Positions 35,053-44,518 of a stretch of DNA of 64,000 nt are shown here, one piece after another. The notes under the pieces are model-generated. The model was not told the origin of the DNA. It saw nothing but the letters and a program-made list of their open reading frames with translations, and ran no database searches. Every line of letters starts with the position of its first letter. Within the stretch, counting starts at the first letter, position 1. This stretch comes from Peptoniphilus asaccharolyticus DSM 20463 (GTDB lineage: Bacteria > Bacillota > Clostridia > Tissierellales > Peptoniphilaceae): assembly GCF_900176115.1 (NCBI RefSeq), contig NZ_FWWR01000017.1:1-64000 (forward strand), given 5' to 3'. A program made the translations under genes and the position numbers.

Positions 35053-35076
35053 AGCAGGCTGCAAAGCCTGCTTTTT
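35053..35076 (+). terminator. Terminator of the gcd-gct operon
   Basis: The stem AGCAGGCT/AGCCTGCT with a GCAA tetraloop is followed by TTTTT. Confidence 0.92.
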
Positions 35077-35091
35077 ACATACTTGGTGTTT

Positions 35092-35120
35092 TTGACATAA
35101 ACTTGGCTTAGTAGTACAAT
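35092..35120 (+). promoter_or_regulatory. Promoter of hgdC-hgdA-hgdB
   Basis: The -35 TTGACA (35092-35097) and -10 TACAAT (35115-35120) have exactly 17 bases between them. Confidence 0.85.
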
Positions 35121-35179
35121 TATTCTCGTAAGAAAAACTATAAATTTAATATAATTAATTTAATTATGGAAGGGAAAGT

Positions 35180-36001
35180 ATGACAGAATCTATTTACACT
35201 ATGGGGATAGACATAGGGTCTACCGCCACTAAAGGTGTAATTTTAAAGAATGGTAGAGAAATAATAGCTAAAACTGTTATAGATGTTGGAGCAGGTACAA
35301 GCGGTCCTAAAAGGGCTATAAAGAGTGTACTTGAAGCGGCTAATATGAAGAGAGAAGATATCCAATATGTAATGGCTACTGGATATGGAAGAAATGCTCT
35401 TGAAGAAGCAGATTTCCAAATGTCTGAGTTATCTTGTCACGCAAAAGGAGCTTACTTCTTGTTCCCAAGAGTACACACTATTATTGATATAGGTGGTCAA
35501 GATGCCAAAGCGCTTAAGATAGGCGATGGGGGAGTTCTTGACAACTTTGTTATGAATGACAAGTGTGCAGCAGGTACTGGGAGATTTTTAGACGTAATAG
35601 CTAAAGTATTGGAAGTAAATGTATCTCAACTTGAAGAGCTTGACGAAAAGAGTGAAAAGGACATTGCAATTTCTTCAACATGTACAGTATTTGCTGAATC
35701 AGAAGTAATTTCTCAACTTGCACAAGGAACTAAGATTGAAGATATAATTAAGGGAATACACGTTGCTATAGCAAGTCGTGTAGGATCTTTAGCAAAACGT
35801 GTAGGAGTTCAAGACGATGTTGTAATGACAGGTGGTGTGGCTTTAAACAAAGGTATGGTCAGAGCACTTGAAAGAAATATCGGTCATAAAATTCACACTT
35901 CTGAATTATGCCAATTAAATGGTGCTTTAGGAGCAGCATTGTTTGGATATCAAAAATACCAAAATATTTTAAAGAAGCAACAAAGGGACGCTAATAAATA
36001 A
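35180..36001 (+). CDS. hgdC: 2-hydroxyglutaryl-CoA dehydratase activator
   Basis: This 273-residue ATPase pumps one electron at low potential into the dehydratase. It has the sugar-kinase/Hsp70-type fold with DIGSTATKG near the start and [10 protein letters not shown] for ATP. The homodimer shares a [4Fe-4S] cluster through Cys129 ([11 protein letters not shown]) and Cys168 ([11 protein letters not shown]), and both residues are present. It opens the second transcription unit from its own promoter. It is followed after 26 bases by hgdA. Confidence 0.95.
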   Translation: MTESIYTMGIDIGSTATKGVILKNGREIIAKTVIDVGAGTSGPKRAIKSVLEAANMKREDIQYVMATGYGRNALEEADFQMSELSCHAKGAYFLFPRVHTIIDIGGQDAKALKIGDGGVLDNFVMNDKCAAGTGRFLDVIAKVLEVNVSQLEELDEKSEKDIAISSTCTVFAESEVISQLAQGTKIEDIIKGIHVAIASRVGSLAKRVGVQDDVVMTGGVALNKGMVRALERNIGHKIHTSELCQLNGALGAALFGYQKYQNILKKQQRDANK

Positions 36002-36027
36002 AAGGAGCCTTTTTTGGAGGAGGAAAT

Positions 36028-37356
36028 ATGGCTAAAAAAGTTTTAGAAAAAATACCGGGAATAAAACCAAGACCGGTAGAAGGACACAAACCGGCAGCAG
36101 CAGTATTAAGAAGTGTAGTAGACGCTGTTTATGGAGATGCATGGGATGCAAAGCAAAGAGGAGAATTAGTAGGATGGAGTTCATCCAAATTCCCAATCGA
36201 ACTTGCAAAAGCATTTGATTTACAAGTTGTATATCCAGAAAACCACGCAGCTACAACAGCAGCTAAAAAAGATGGTCTTAGACTATGTAATGCAGCAGAA
36301 GACATGGGATATGACAATGATATCTGCGGATACGCAAGAATATCTATAGCATTTGCAGCAGGAGAACCTACTGACTCAAGAAAGATGCCTCAACCAGACT
36401 TCGTACTTTGCTGTAACAACATCTGTAACATGATGACAAAGTGGTATGAAAATATCGCTAGAATCCACAATATACCAATGATAATGGTGGATTTCCCATT
36501 CCAAAATACAAAAGAAGTATCTGAAGAAAAAATTGACTACATGGTAGGACAATTTGAACACGCTATCAAACAACTTGAAGAATTAACTGGCAAAAAATTT
36601 GACCAAAAGAAATTCGAAGATGCTTGTGCAATAGCTAATAGAACAGCAGCAGCTTGGTTAAAAGCTTGTTCATACATGGCTTATAAACCATCTCCACTAA
36701 GCGGATTTGACCTATTTAACCATATGGCAGACATCGTAGCTGCAAGATGTGACATTAGAGCAGCTGAAGGATTTGAACTTCTTTCTGAAGAATTCGAACA
36801 ATCAGTAAGAGAAGGTACTTCAACTTGGGAATACCCAGAAGAACACAGAATTCTATTCGAAGGAATTCCTTGTTGGCCAGCACTTAGACCACTTTTCGAA
36901 CCACTAAAGAACGCAGGTGTTAACGTAACAGCAGTTGTATACGCTCCAGCATTCGGTTTCCAATACAACGGAATCAGAGAAATGGCAGCAGCTTACTCAA
37001 AAGCACCATGTTCAGTATGTATCGAAGATGGGGTTGAGTGGAGAGAAACAATGGCTAAAGAAAACGGAATTAGTGGTGCCCTTGTAAACTACAACAGATC
37101 ATGTAAACCTTGGTCAGGAGCAATGCCTGAAATAGAAAGACGTTGGAAAGAAGACTTAGATATTCCAGTAGTTCACTTCGATGGAGACCAAGCCGATGAA
37201 AGAAACTTCTCTGAAGAACAATATAAGACAAGAGTTCAAGGTCTTGTTGAAATAATGGACGAAAGAAAAGAAGAGAGAGAAGCTAAGGGTGAAGAAGTTT
37301 ATACAAACTTTGAAAACACTAAAGAAACTGATTGGTCAAAGCCAACTATTGATTGA
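36028..37356 (+). CDS. hgdA: 2-hydroxyglutaryl-CoA dehydratase, alpha subunit
   Basis: The 442-residue subunit is one half of the iron-sulfur dehydratase that turns 2-hydroxyglutaryl-CoA into glutaconyl-CoA by ketyl radical chemistry. It has the cysteine-containing CCNNICNMMTKWYEN segment, YNRSCKPWSG near the C-terminus and the VVHFDGDQADERNFS segment typical of the family. AGGAGG precedes the ATG. The hgdB start lies nine bases past its stop. Confidence 0.94.
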   Translation: MAKKVLEKIPGIKPRPVEGHKPAAAVLRSVVDAVYGDAWDAKQRGELVGWSSSKFPIELAKAFDLQVVYPENHAATTAAKKDGLRLCNAAEDMGYDNDICGYARISIAFAAGEPTDSRKMPQPDFVLCCNNICNMMTKWYENIARIHNIPMIMVDFPFQNTKEVSEEKIDYMVGQFEHAIKQLEELTGKKFDQKKFEDACAIANRTAAAWLKACSYMAYKPSPLSGFDLFNHMADIVAARCDIRAAEGFELLSEEFEQSVREGTSTWEYPEEHRILFEGIPCWPALRPLFEPLKNAGVNVTAVVYAPAFGFQYNGIREMAAAYSKAPCSVCIEDGVEWRETMAKENGISGALVNYNRSCKPWSGAMPEIERRWKEDLDIPVVHFDGDQADERNFSEEQYKTRVQGLVEIMDERKEEREAKGEEVYTNFENTKETDWSKPTID

Positions 37357-37364
37357 GGTGTAGC

Positions 37365-38510
37365 ATGGAAATTAGAGAAATATTAGATAAATTAACACAT
37401 ATCGCAAATAACCAAAGAGAACAAATAGATAAATACCTTGCAGAAGGTAAAAAAGTAGTAGGGATATTCCCATACTATGCACCTGAAGAAATAGCTCACG
37501 CAGGTGGATTAGTTCCAATAGGAATTTGGGGAGGACAAGGTCCTATAGATAAAGCTAAAAACTATTTCCCAACATTCTACTATTCATTAGCATTAAGATG
37601 TTTAGAAATGGCTTTAGACGGAACACTTGATGGACTTAGCGCATCAATGGTAACAACTCTTGATGACACACTAAGACCTTTCTCTCAAAACTATAAAGTT
37701 TCTGCAGGTAGAAAAATACCTATGGTATTCTTAAACCACGGACAACACAGAAAAGAAGAGTTCGGTAGAATCTACAATGCAAAAATATTTGATAATGCAA
37801 GAAAAGAACTTGAAAAAATCTGTGGAGTAGAAATACCAGATGAAAACTTTGCTAAGACTTTTGAAATCTATAACGAAAATAGAGCGTTAAAGAGAGAGTT
37901 TATAAAATTAGCAGCAGATCACAGACAAACTGTAAAAGCATCAGAAAGATGTCTTGTACTTAAAGCATCATGGCATATGCTAAAAGAAGAACACAACGAA
38001 CTTCTTAGAGAATTAAATGCTAAACTTAGAGAACTTCCAGTAGAAGAATGGGACGGACCAAGAGTTGTTACAAGTGGTGTAATCACTGATAACGAAGGTC
38101 TATTACAAGTATTCGATGACTATAAGATCAATATAGTAGCAGATGACGTAGCAAGTGAATCAAGAGGATTCAGAATAGATGTTGATACATCAATTACAGA
38201 TCCAATGATGGCACTTTCTGACCAATTTGCAAGAATGGACGAAGACCCAATTCTTTACGATCCAGATATCTGGAAGAGACCAGAATTCGTTGTTAAACTT
38301 GCTGAAGATAACGATGCAGACGGATGTTTATTATTTATGATGAATTTCAACGATACAGAAGAAATGGAATATCCATCACTTAAACAAGCTTATGAAGAAG
38401 CTGGAATTCCACTTATCAAAATGGGATATGACCAACAAATGTCTGACTTCGGACAAGTTAAGACACAACTTGAAACATTCAACGAAATGGTTCAACTTAA
38501 CAGAATGTAA
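37365..38510 (+). CDS. hgdB: 2-hydroxyglutaryl-CoA dehydratase, beta subunit
   Basis: The 381-residue second subunit completes the dehydratase. It shares the family pattern with HgdA: VVGIFPYYAPEEIAHAGGLV, the MVTTLDDTLRPF and MVFLNHGQHRKEE segments, and a DGCLLFMMNFNDTEEMEYP segment late in the chain. I chose ATG 37365 because GAGGTG lies four bases before it. A TTG four codons earlier overlaps the end of hgdA and has no ribosome site. It ends the pathway cluster before a strong terminator. Confidence 0.94.
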   Translation: MEIREILDKLTHIANNQREQIDKYLAEGKKVVGIFPYYAPEEIAHAGGLVPIGIWGGQGPIDKAKNYFPTFYYSLALRCLEMALDGTLDGLSASMVTTLDDTLRPFSQNYKVSAGRKIPMVFLNHGQHRKEEFGRIYNAKIFDNARKELEKICGVEIPDENFAKTFEIYNENRALKREFIKLAADHRQTVKASERCLVLKASWHMLKEEHNELLRELNAKLRELPVEEWDGPRVVTSGVITDNEGLLQVFDDYKINIVADDVASESRGFRIDVDTSITDPMMALSDQFARMDEDPILYDPDIWKRPEFVVKLAEDNDADGCLLFMMNFNDTEEMEYPSLKQAYEEAGIPLIKMGYDQQMSDFGQVKTQLETFNEMVQLNRM

Positions 38511-38518
38511 TAACAAAA

Positions 38519-38550
38519 AGGACTTCTCGAAAATGAGAAGTCCTCTTTTA
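38519..38550 (+). terminator. Terminator of the hgd operon
   Basis: The 10-bp stem AGGACTTCTC/GAGAAGTCCT with a six-base loop is followed by CTTTT. Confidence 0.9.
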
Positions 38551-38600
38551 ATGCAAATTTTTAGATTAATTTAGATTTTAAGATGTTAAGTGTAGATTAA

Positions 38601-38873
38601 TTAAACTGTTGGGAAATATCTTTTAAGATAATACAAAGCTACGCAATGAATTATAAAAAATAAAGGGACTAAAATTTTAAACTTAAACTTTTTAGTTTTG
38701 TGGTGACAAATATACATACCGAGCAACGCTCCCAAACTTCCAAATAAAAAACTAAAAAGAAGTAGAGTTTGTTCCGAAATTCTCTGAGAGCCGCTAATTG
38801 CTTTTCGTTTATCGATAAAGTACAAAAGAAAAGTGATTAGATTTATAATTGCTAAAAATATGTATATATTCAA
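38601..38873 (-). CDS. DUF1294 family small membrane protein
   Basis: The 90-residue protein has three hydrophobic segments and the family pattern YFIDKRKAI, RISEQTLLLFSFLFGSLGALLGMY and HHKTKKFKF. DUF1294 proteins are widespread membrane proteins of unknown role. It lies between the hgd operon (convergent) and yitT on the same strand, with a 62-base gap to the latter. Confidence 0.85.
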   Translation of the reverse strand: MNIYIFLAIINLITFLLYFIDKRKAISGSQRISEQTLLLFSFLFGSLGALLGMYICHHKTKKFKFKILVPLFFIIHCVALYYLKRYFPTV

Positions 38874-38935
38874 AGTATCCCTCCTAAAACAAATTAAAAT
38901 AAAAATCGACAGACTTTTAATCTGTCGTTTATATT

Positions 38936-39574
38936 TTAAGCTCTAACTCTTTTATCGGCAGGAGCTTTTACAGTAATTTCAAATTGTCCAATTATAAAGG
39001 AAGAAACAATAGTTGTCAGCAAAGAAAATATAATTCTTCCCATAGGTATATATAATAAAGACATAGTCAAAACCAAGGCATCAGTTAAAAAATAAATTTT
39101 ACTAATATTTAAGTTTAATTTATTTGATAGGACAAGAGCCAAGGCATCATCTCCACCTGCTGCACAAGCTTGTGAAACAATAAGTCCACATCCCACTCCA
39201 ATTCCTATTCCACCAATTAAGGCAGAAACTATTGGGAAGTTGTATAGACTTGGGACAATTGCTCCAGTAGTTAAAAATATTTTATAAAAAATAGCAAAAC
39301 TTACACAAGCAACGGCAGTTCTTTTTAAAAATCTTTTTCCAAAGAAGGAAACTCCCAAGCTAAAACAAGCAAAGTCAAGTATAGGACTTATTATAGCAGG
39401 GTCTAAATTAAAAAGTTTGTATAAGAGCATTGTGAGTCCTAAGACTCCTCCTTCAGTTATGCTGGATTGCATATGTATATTCACAAGAGTAAAAGACATT
39501 ATGCATGAGCCGATAATTATACGTACGATACCTTTTCGAGAAAGTTCGAAAAAGTTTAAAAATTGATTTAGCAT
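38936..39574 (-). CDS. YitT family membrane protein
   Basis: The 212-residue protein has five to six membrane segments and the YitT motifs SSITEGGVLGLTMLLY near the start and SQACAAGGDDALALVLSNK in the middle. The family is common in Firmicutes; its substrate is not established. It lacks the C-terminal DUF2179 domain found in longer members. I chose ATG 39574 behind GGAGGTG; the open frame extends 16 codons upstream without a better site. Confidence 0.8.
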   Translation of the reverse strand: MLNQFLNFFELSRKGIVRIIIGSCIMSFTLVNIHMQSSITEGGVLGLTMLLYKLFNLDPAIISPILDFACFSLGVSFFGKRFLKRTAVACVSFAIFYKIFLTTGAIVPSLYNFPIVSALIGGIGIGVGCGLIVSQACAAGGDDALALVLSNKLNLNISKIYFLTDALVLTMSLLYIPMGRIIFSLLTTIVSSFIIGQFEITVKAPADKRVRA

Positions 39575-39982
39575 TTTTACACCTCCTCGTTTTTTAAGAA
39601 GAGAGTAAATCTTTACAACCAAAAAAAGATAGCTACGGTCATAAGGAAAACCCTCGTACTTTGCAATCTAATGATGGTGTTGATGCTTTTTTATTTTTTG
39701 GATTTTTTCTTGTAAAAACTCTGAGCTTCTAAGTATTTTTTTAGCCTTTAAAAATTCCACATCAGGACTTCTCCAGGCTCTTCATCAATATATAGGCATC
39801 AGATAAAAACTACCAAAACGGTAACCACCGCAAAACGCTAAAATCTATTAATAGTATATCGTTTATTGGGAAATAACTCAATTACTTAATTATAAACTAA
39901 AAGTTTAATAAACAACTAAACAGAGAAGTTAAATATTAGATGAAAGTAATATTATTTAAAGACTTATAGTTTATATAATTAG
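39575..39982. other. Intergenic region with a decayed minus-strand frame
   Basis: This stretch holds no intact gene. On the minus strand a frame from about 39833 to 39670 reads FGSFYLMPIY, two stops, and then FLKAKKILRSSEFLQEKIQK with a histidine-rich end. This looks like the remains of a short gene that I cannot identify. The interval 39840-39995 is very AT-rich and leads into the cluster of DnaA-box-like sites. Confidence 0.35.
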
Positions 39983-40029
39983 TTAGTTATCTAAATAAAA
40001 TGCTTTTGATTGGTGTAGTTTTACACAAT

Positions 40030-40286
40030 AAATCCACAGATTGTGGATAATAATCAACAGAAAATTAACGAACATCTGTGTAACAATGTGTGGATAATGT
40101 GGATAGTTTTGTGGATTATGTAAATAAAGGGGAATAGAGCAGTTTTTGATTGTGAATATAGCTGTGCAAAATAAAATGGCTAAAAATAGAGAAGTATAAG
40201 CACTTTTCAAAAGTACTAAATGATAATCTCTAAATTTAGCCGTATATTTATGTGGATAAGTATTACTTTCACAGAAGTTATTCACA
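40030..40286. other. Cluster of DnaA-box-like sites next to an AT-rich stretch
   Basis: Three perfect TGTGGATAA sites (reverse of TTATCCACA) lie at 40042-40050, 40089-40097 and 40251-40259. One TTATTCACA lies at 40278-40286. One-mismatch sites at 40098-40106 and 40110-40118 abut or closely follow the second perfect site. A weaker site is at 40030-40038. A roughly 150-base AT-rich stretch lies directly to the left. The arrangement resembles a replication origin or a DnaA-titrating or DnaA-regulating locus. No dnaA, dnaN or rpmH gene is nearby. Confidence 0.55.
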
Positions 40287-42176
40287 TTACATATCTTCAA
40301 GTTCAATCCACTCATCATAAATAGTGGATAAAGAGTCGGAAAGTTCTTGTCTTTTGTTACTAAGTTCTTGAACTTTTTCAATATCTGAATATATTTCTGG
40401 GTTGGAAAGTTCAGTATCTATTTCGTTGATTTGTGATTCAAATGATTCAATTTCTTTTTCCAGTTTTTCTTTTTGAATTCTTAATTTTTTTTGCTCATCA
40501 CGTTGTTGTTTTACCTGCTTCTTTTGGTTTTGAAGTTGTGTTTTAGAAACAACCACTTCGTCGTCGTCATCATCGCCCTTAGTTTTTTGGAGATAATAGT
40601 CATAGTTGCCTAAGAACTCATCCATTCCATCTGGATTCATCTTCAATATCTTATCACAAGTTGAATTTAAGAAGTATCTATCGTGGGAAATGGAAATTAC
40701 TGTGCCTTCAAAAGAGCGAATGGCCTCTTCGAAAACTTCTTTTGAGTCTATGTCCAAGTGGTTTGTAGGCTCATCTAAGAAAAGAGTGTTAGCGCCCTTT
40801 AGCATAAGCTTTAAAATAGATACACGACCTTTTTCGCCACCTGATAAATCTCCTATAATTTTGAATACATCATCACCAATGAATAAAAATTTTGCAAGGT
40901 ATGAACGTATTTCGTAGTGGTTTAGCTTAGGATATTCGTCCCATATCTCATCGATAACAGTATTATCTGGATTTAGATGCTCCATCTCTTGATCGAAGTA
41001 AGCTATTTTAAGCTTTGATCCGTATTGAATTACACCGGAAGTCTTTTCCAATTCTTCTGTGAGAATTTTGAATAGAGTAGATTTTCCAACGCCATTGTCG
41101 CCTATGATTCCGCATTTCTCATTTTTATAGATGTTAAATGTAATATTTTCAAATATTTTTTTATTTGGAAATGATTTTGCAAGGTCTCTAACTTGCAGGA
41201 CATCTTTTCCTGATTCATAAAGCGGGGTGAAAGTTAACTTAGTCTTTTTAGTTTCGTTTGGTGGAGTTACTCTCTTCATCTTATCCAAGAGTTTTTGACG
41301 AGATTTACCTTGGCGAATAAATCTATCTCGACCAAGTCCCATATAACGTTCTATAATTTGCTCTTGTCTTTTTATTTCTTTTTGTTGATTTTCATATTGC
41401 TTAGTGAGTTGCTCAATTTGTTTTTTACGTTCTTTTACATAGACGTCATAGTTTCCAACGAAAGTGGTTAGGCTATGGTTTTCAAGTAGTACAATTTTAT
41501 TGACTACATTATTTAAGAAGTATCTATCGTGGGAGATGATTATACAAGCTCCGAGATAGTCTTTTAAATATTTTTCAAGCCATGATATTGCGTCCACATC
41601 CAAATGGTTTGTCGGCTCGTCAAGAAGCATTAAATCAGGTTTAGAAAGTAATAGCTTTGCAAGTCCAACTCTAGATTTTTGACCTCCGGAGAGAGTATTG
41701 ACATATCTTTCAAAATCTTCTTCTGAAAAGCCAAGACCAATAAGTGTTCCTCTAATCATTGAAGGATATGAAAAACCTCCAAGTTCCATAAATTTTTCTT
41801 GTAGGTGTCCATAGCGTTCTATGTCACTTTCTAAATTTGAGTTGTCTGGATCAGAGAGTCTGTGTTCTAAATTTTTAAGCTCCGAGTCCATCTTTATTAA
41901 GTTGTTAAATTCTTTTTCACAAGCTCCATATATAGTAAGGCCTTCTTCGAAATCGTGCTCTTGTCTTAAATAGCCGATTTTAATATCTTTTGGGATTATT
42001 ATGTCGCCCTCGTCCTTTGAGATTTCTCCGGAGATAATCTTTAGCAGAGTGGTCTTTCCGCTACCGTTGTTTCCAATTAGTCCGATTTTATCTCTATCTT
42101 CTACAATCATATTCACAGATTCTAAAATAGGATCAACTATATATGACTTGGATAAATTTTGTATGTTTAAAATCAT
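40287..42176 (-). CDS. ABC-F family ATPase
   Basis: The 629-residue protein has two ABC domains in one chain and no membrane part. Walker A motifs are GNNGSGKTT (about residue 36) and GDNGVGKST; signature motifs are LSGGQKSR and LSGGEKGR. Walker B segments read LMLLDEPTNHLD and TLFLDEPTNHLD. An interdomain linker and a C-terminal coiled-coil (about 545-629, rich in Lys, Glu and Gln) follow. ABC-F proteins act on the ribosome, and some protect it against antibiotics. This architecture is of the YdiF/Uup housekeeping type rather than a clear resistance type, but this is inference. Confidence 0.92.
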   Translation of the reverse strand: MILNIQNLSKSYIVDPILESVNMIVEDRDKIGLIGNNGSGKTTLLKIISGEISKDEGDIIIPKDIKIGYLRQEHDFEEGLTIYGACEKEFNNLIKMDSELKNLEHRLSDPDNSNLESDIERYGHLQEKFMELGGFSYPSMIRGTLIGLGFSEEDFERYVNTLSGGQKSRVGLAKLLLSKPDLMLLDEPTNHLDVDAISWLEKYLKDYLGACIIISHDRYFLNNVVNKIVLLENHSLTTFVGNYDVYVKERKKQIEQLTKQYENQQKEIKRQEQIIERYMGLGRDRFIRQGKSRQKLLDKMKRVTPPNETKKTKLTFTPLYESGKDVLQVRDLAKSFPNKKIFENITFNIYKNEKCGIIGDNGVGKSTLFKILTEELEKTSGVIQYGSKLKIAYFDQEMEHLNPDNTVIDEIWDEYPKLNHYEIRSYLAKFLFIGDDVFKIIGDLSGGEKGRVSILKLMLKGANTLFLDEPTNHLDIDSKEVFEEAIRSFEGTVISISHDRYFLNSTCDKILKMNPDGMDEFLGNYDYYLQKTKGDDDDDEVVVSKTQLQNQKKQVKQQRDEQKKLRIQKEKLEKEIESFESQINEIDTELSNPEIYSDIEKVQELSNKRQELSDSLSTIYDEWIELEDM

Positions 42177-42263
42177 TTATTTTACCTCATTTTTTCATTC
42201 TATCAAATTTTACTTTTAATTTAAAGATTGATATAATTAGAATATACATAGGGAGGGTTAGAC

Positions 42264-42893
42264 GTGGCAGCTAAGAACAAGGTATCAGAAACTGTCATCA
42301 GAAGATTGCCGATATATCACAGGATAATTTCAGAAGTGGTTTCAAAGGGAATAGAGCGAATTTCATCTCAAGAACTTAGTAAACTAACAGGATTTACGGC
42401 AAGCCAAATAAGACAGGACTTAAACAATTTTGGTGGGTTCGGACAACAGGGATACGGATACAATACAGAAGCTCTTAAACAAGAAGTTTCAGAAATTCTG
42501 GGCATGAATCATGAATATAGAACTGTAGTTATAGGAGCAGGTAGACTTGGAACGGCAATTGCTGACTATGAAGGTATAAAAAATAGCGGTTTTAAAATCC
42601 TTGCTCTATTTGATAATGATAAGAATAAAGTGGGTAAAGATGTAAGTGGAATTTCAATCTTAGACATCCAAGAATTAGAAAATTTTGTGAAGTCAAATAA
42701 GGTTGATGTTGCAGTTATAACAGTCCCTAAAAGTGTAGCAGTTGATGTAATTTATAAATTAGCATCATTTGGCATAAAGGGAATTTGGAATTTTGCCCCA
42801 GTTGACGTATCAGTTGAAGGGCCAGTTATAGAAAATATAAGGATAAATGATTCACTATTCAAACTATCCTACTATTTAAAGAACAATGATTAA
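42264..42893 (+). CDS. rex: Redox-sensing transcriptional repressor Rex
   Basis: Rex binds DNA when NADH is low and lets go when NADH rises, so it tunes fermentation and hydrogen genes. The 209-residue protein has the N-terminal winged helix (ETVIRRLPIYHRII, TASQIRQDLNNFGGFG) and a Rossmann domain with VVIGAGRLGTAIADY and a C-terminal swapped helix. It starts with GTG 42264 behind GGGAGG and is divergent from the ABC-F gene. I found no clear Rex operator in the hydrogenase or gcd promoters of this window. Confidence 0.95.
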   Translation: MAAKNKVSETVIRRLPIYHRIISEVVSKGIERISSQELSKLTGFTASQIRQDLNNFGGFGQQGYGYNTEALKQEVSEILGMNHEYRTVVIGAGRLGTAIADYEGIKNSGFKILALFDNDKNKVGKDVSGISILDIQELENFVKSNKVDVAVITVPKSVAVDVIYKLASFGIKGIWNFAPVDVSVEGPVIENIRINDSLFKLSYYLKNND

Positions 42894-42915
42894 ACCGGGT
42901 GAACCGGTTTTTTTA
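42892..42915 (+). terminator. Terminator of rex
   Basis: The stem AAACCGG/CCGGTTT overlapping the stop codon is followed by seven T. Confidence 0.88.
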
Positions 42916-42940
42916 ATATATATTATATTGAGGAGAAACG

Positions 42941-43804
42941 ATGAAGATAGAGAGCTTGGATGGAAAAGTAATATTAAGAGGCGCAACAAACTTTGTACCC
43001 AAACAAATTTTTGAATGTGGCCAAGCGTTTAGATGGGAAGTAAAAGAGGACGGCTCATATACCACAGTTGCATTTGGAAAAGTGCTAAACGTTAAAATCA
43101 AAGATGGATTGGTCGAATTAGATACCACAATAGAGGAATTTGAAAAAATTTGGAGAGATTATTTCGACTTGGATAGAGACTATGTGGCTATGAGAGAAGA
43201 GCTATCTTTTGAAGAAACTTTAAAAGATGCAATGGAATACGGAAGTGGAATAAGGATTCTAAATCAAGACCCATTTGAAACGATAATTACATTTATAATT
43301 TCTCAAAATTCAAATATAACTCGTATAAAGAATGCAGTTAATTTTATAGCTAATGAATACGGAGAAAAAATAGACGAAGAGCATTCAAGATTTCCAACTC
43401 CAAGTGAGCTTGCAATGGCAAAAGTTGAGGATTTGAGAGAAAAGGCGAGAGTTGGTTATAGAGATAGATACATTGTAGAATCTTCTAAGATGATAAGAGA
43501 TGGGCTTTTGGATATGGAAGTTTTAAGAAAAGCTGACATAGAAACCGCAAGAAAAGAACTTATGAAATTGCCGGGAGTAGGCCCTAAGGTTTGCGACTGC
43601 ATATTGCTTTTTGCTTTTAAGAGAAGCGAATCTTTCCCGGTTGATGTGTGGATAAAGCGAGTAATGGAAGAATTATACCTTGGAAAAGTAACTCCAAAGG
43701 GAAAAATAGCAGACGAAGGAAGAAGAATATTCGGTCAAAATGCAGGCTTTGCTCAACAATATCTCTTCTATTATGGAAGAGAAAATAAGGTGGGCAAAGA
43801 ATGA
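42941..43804 (+). CDS. ogg: 8-oxoguanine DNA glycosylase (OGG1-type)
   Basis: The 287-residue enzyme removes 8-oxoguanine from DNA and nicks the abasic site. The N-terminal domain has the FECGQAFRWE pattern of OGG1. The catalytic helix-hairpin-helix with LPGVGPKVCDC carries the active-site lysine, and FPVDVWIKRVM carries the aspartate. The length is normal for the bacterial OGG1-type enzymes of clostridia. Its stop overlaps the next gene by four bases (ATGA). Confidence 0.92.
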   Translation: MKIESLDGKVILRGATNFVPKQIFECGQAFRWEVKEDGSYTTVAFGKVLNVKIKDGLVELDTTIEEFEKIWRDYFDLDRDYVAMREELSFEETLKDAMEYGSGIRILNQDPFETIITFIISQNSNITRIKNAVNFIANEYGEKIDEEHSRFPTPSELAMAKVEDLREKARVGYRDRYIVESSKMIRDGLLDMEVLRKADIETARKELMKLPGVGPKVCDCILLFAFKRSESFPVDVWIKRVMEELYLGKVTPKGKIADEGRRIFGQNAGFAQQYLFYYGRENKVGKE

Positions 43805-44490
43805 TAGGAGTATTAGTAAATGCAATAGGAGTAATAATCTGCTCGGTTCTTGGAACTAAAATCGGAATGAGATTTAGCAAAGATTTACAAGAACAAATAC
43901 TTAATTTACTTGGAATATGCGTTGTAGTGATAGGGGTTTCATCTTCTTTAAAGGGAGAAAATATTTTGCTTACAGTCTGTTCGTGTGCAATAGGAGTAAT
44001 AATAGGCTATCTGTTGGATATAGACGGCAAATTAAATGCACTTGGAAGAAAAGTAAATAGTATGTTTTCAAGAGAGGGAACTGAATCCACCTTTATAGAA
44101 GGATTTGTAACTTCAACTCTTATTTTCTGTATAGGATCTATGGGGATAGTTGGCTCGATAAATGCAGGCTTAATGGGAGATAACTCAATGCTCTTTACAA
44201 AGGCGATACTTGACTCTGTAATATCAATAGCTCTTGCCTCTACACTTGGAATAGGAGTGGCATTCTCCGGAGTTATAATATTTCTATATCAAGGGATGTT
44301 CGTTCTTTTGGCATCAGTGTTCAAAGATGTCTTCACAGCCTCCATGATTACCAGCATCACTGGAGTAGGAGGAGTTTTGATAATAGCCATAGGGCTTAAT
44401 ATTATGGAAATTAAGAAGTTAAAAAATGCAAATATGATACCGGCTTTAGTTATCCCAATAGGCTACGAACTGCTTACAAACGCATTTTAG
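43801..44490 (+). CDS. DUF554 family membrane protein
   Basis: The 229-residue protein has about seven membrane segments and the DUF554 (YdfK-like) pattern: an N-terminal GVLVNAIGVIICSVLGTKIG and a central TLIFCIGSMGIVGSINAGLMGD, with GVLIIAIGLNIMEIKKLKNANMIPAL at the end (given here as a motif in parts). The family is common and its role is unknown. Translation is coupled to ogg. Confidence 0.85.
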   Translation: MIGVLVNAIGVIICSVLGTKIGMRFSKDLQEQILNLLGICVVVIGVSSSLKGENILLTVCSCAIGVIIGYLLDIDGKLNALGRKVNSMFSREGTESTFIEGFVTSTLIFCIGSMGIVGSINAGLMGDNSMLFTKAILDSVISIALASTLGIGVAFSGVIIFLYQGMFVLLASVFKDVFTASMITSITGVGGVLIIAIGLNIMEIKKLKNANMIPALVIPIGYELLTNAF

Positions 44491-44518
44491 ACAAAGGTAA
44501 AAAAAGGTAAAATTATAC

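Noticed and set aside
39983-40381. Open minus-strand frame of 132 codons over the DnaA-box cluster
   Set aside because: It overlaps the end of the ABC-F gene in another frame, has no ribosome site and its residues look like translated non-coding DNA.
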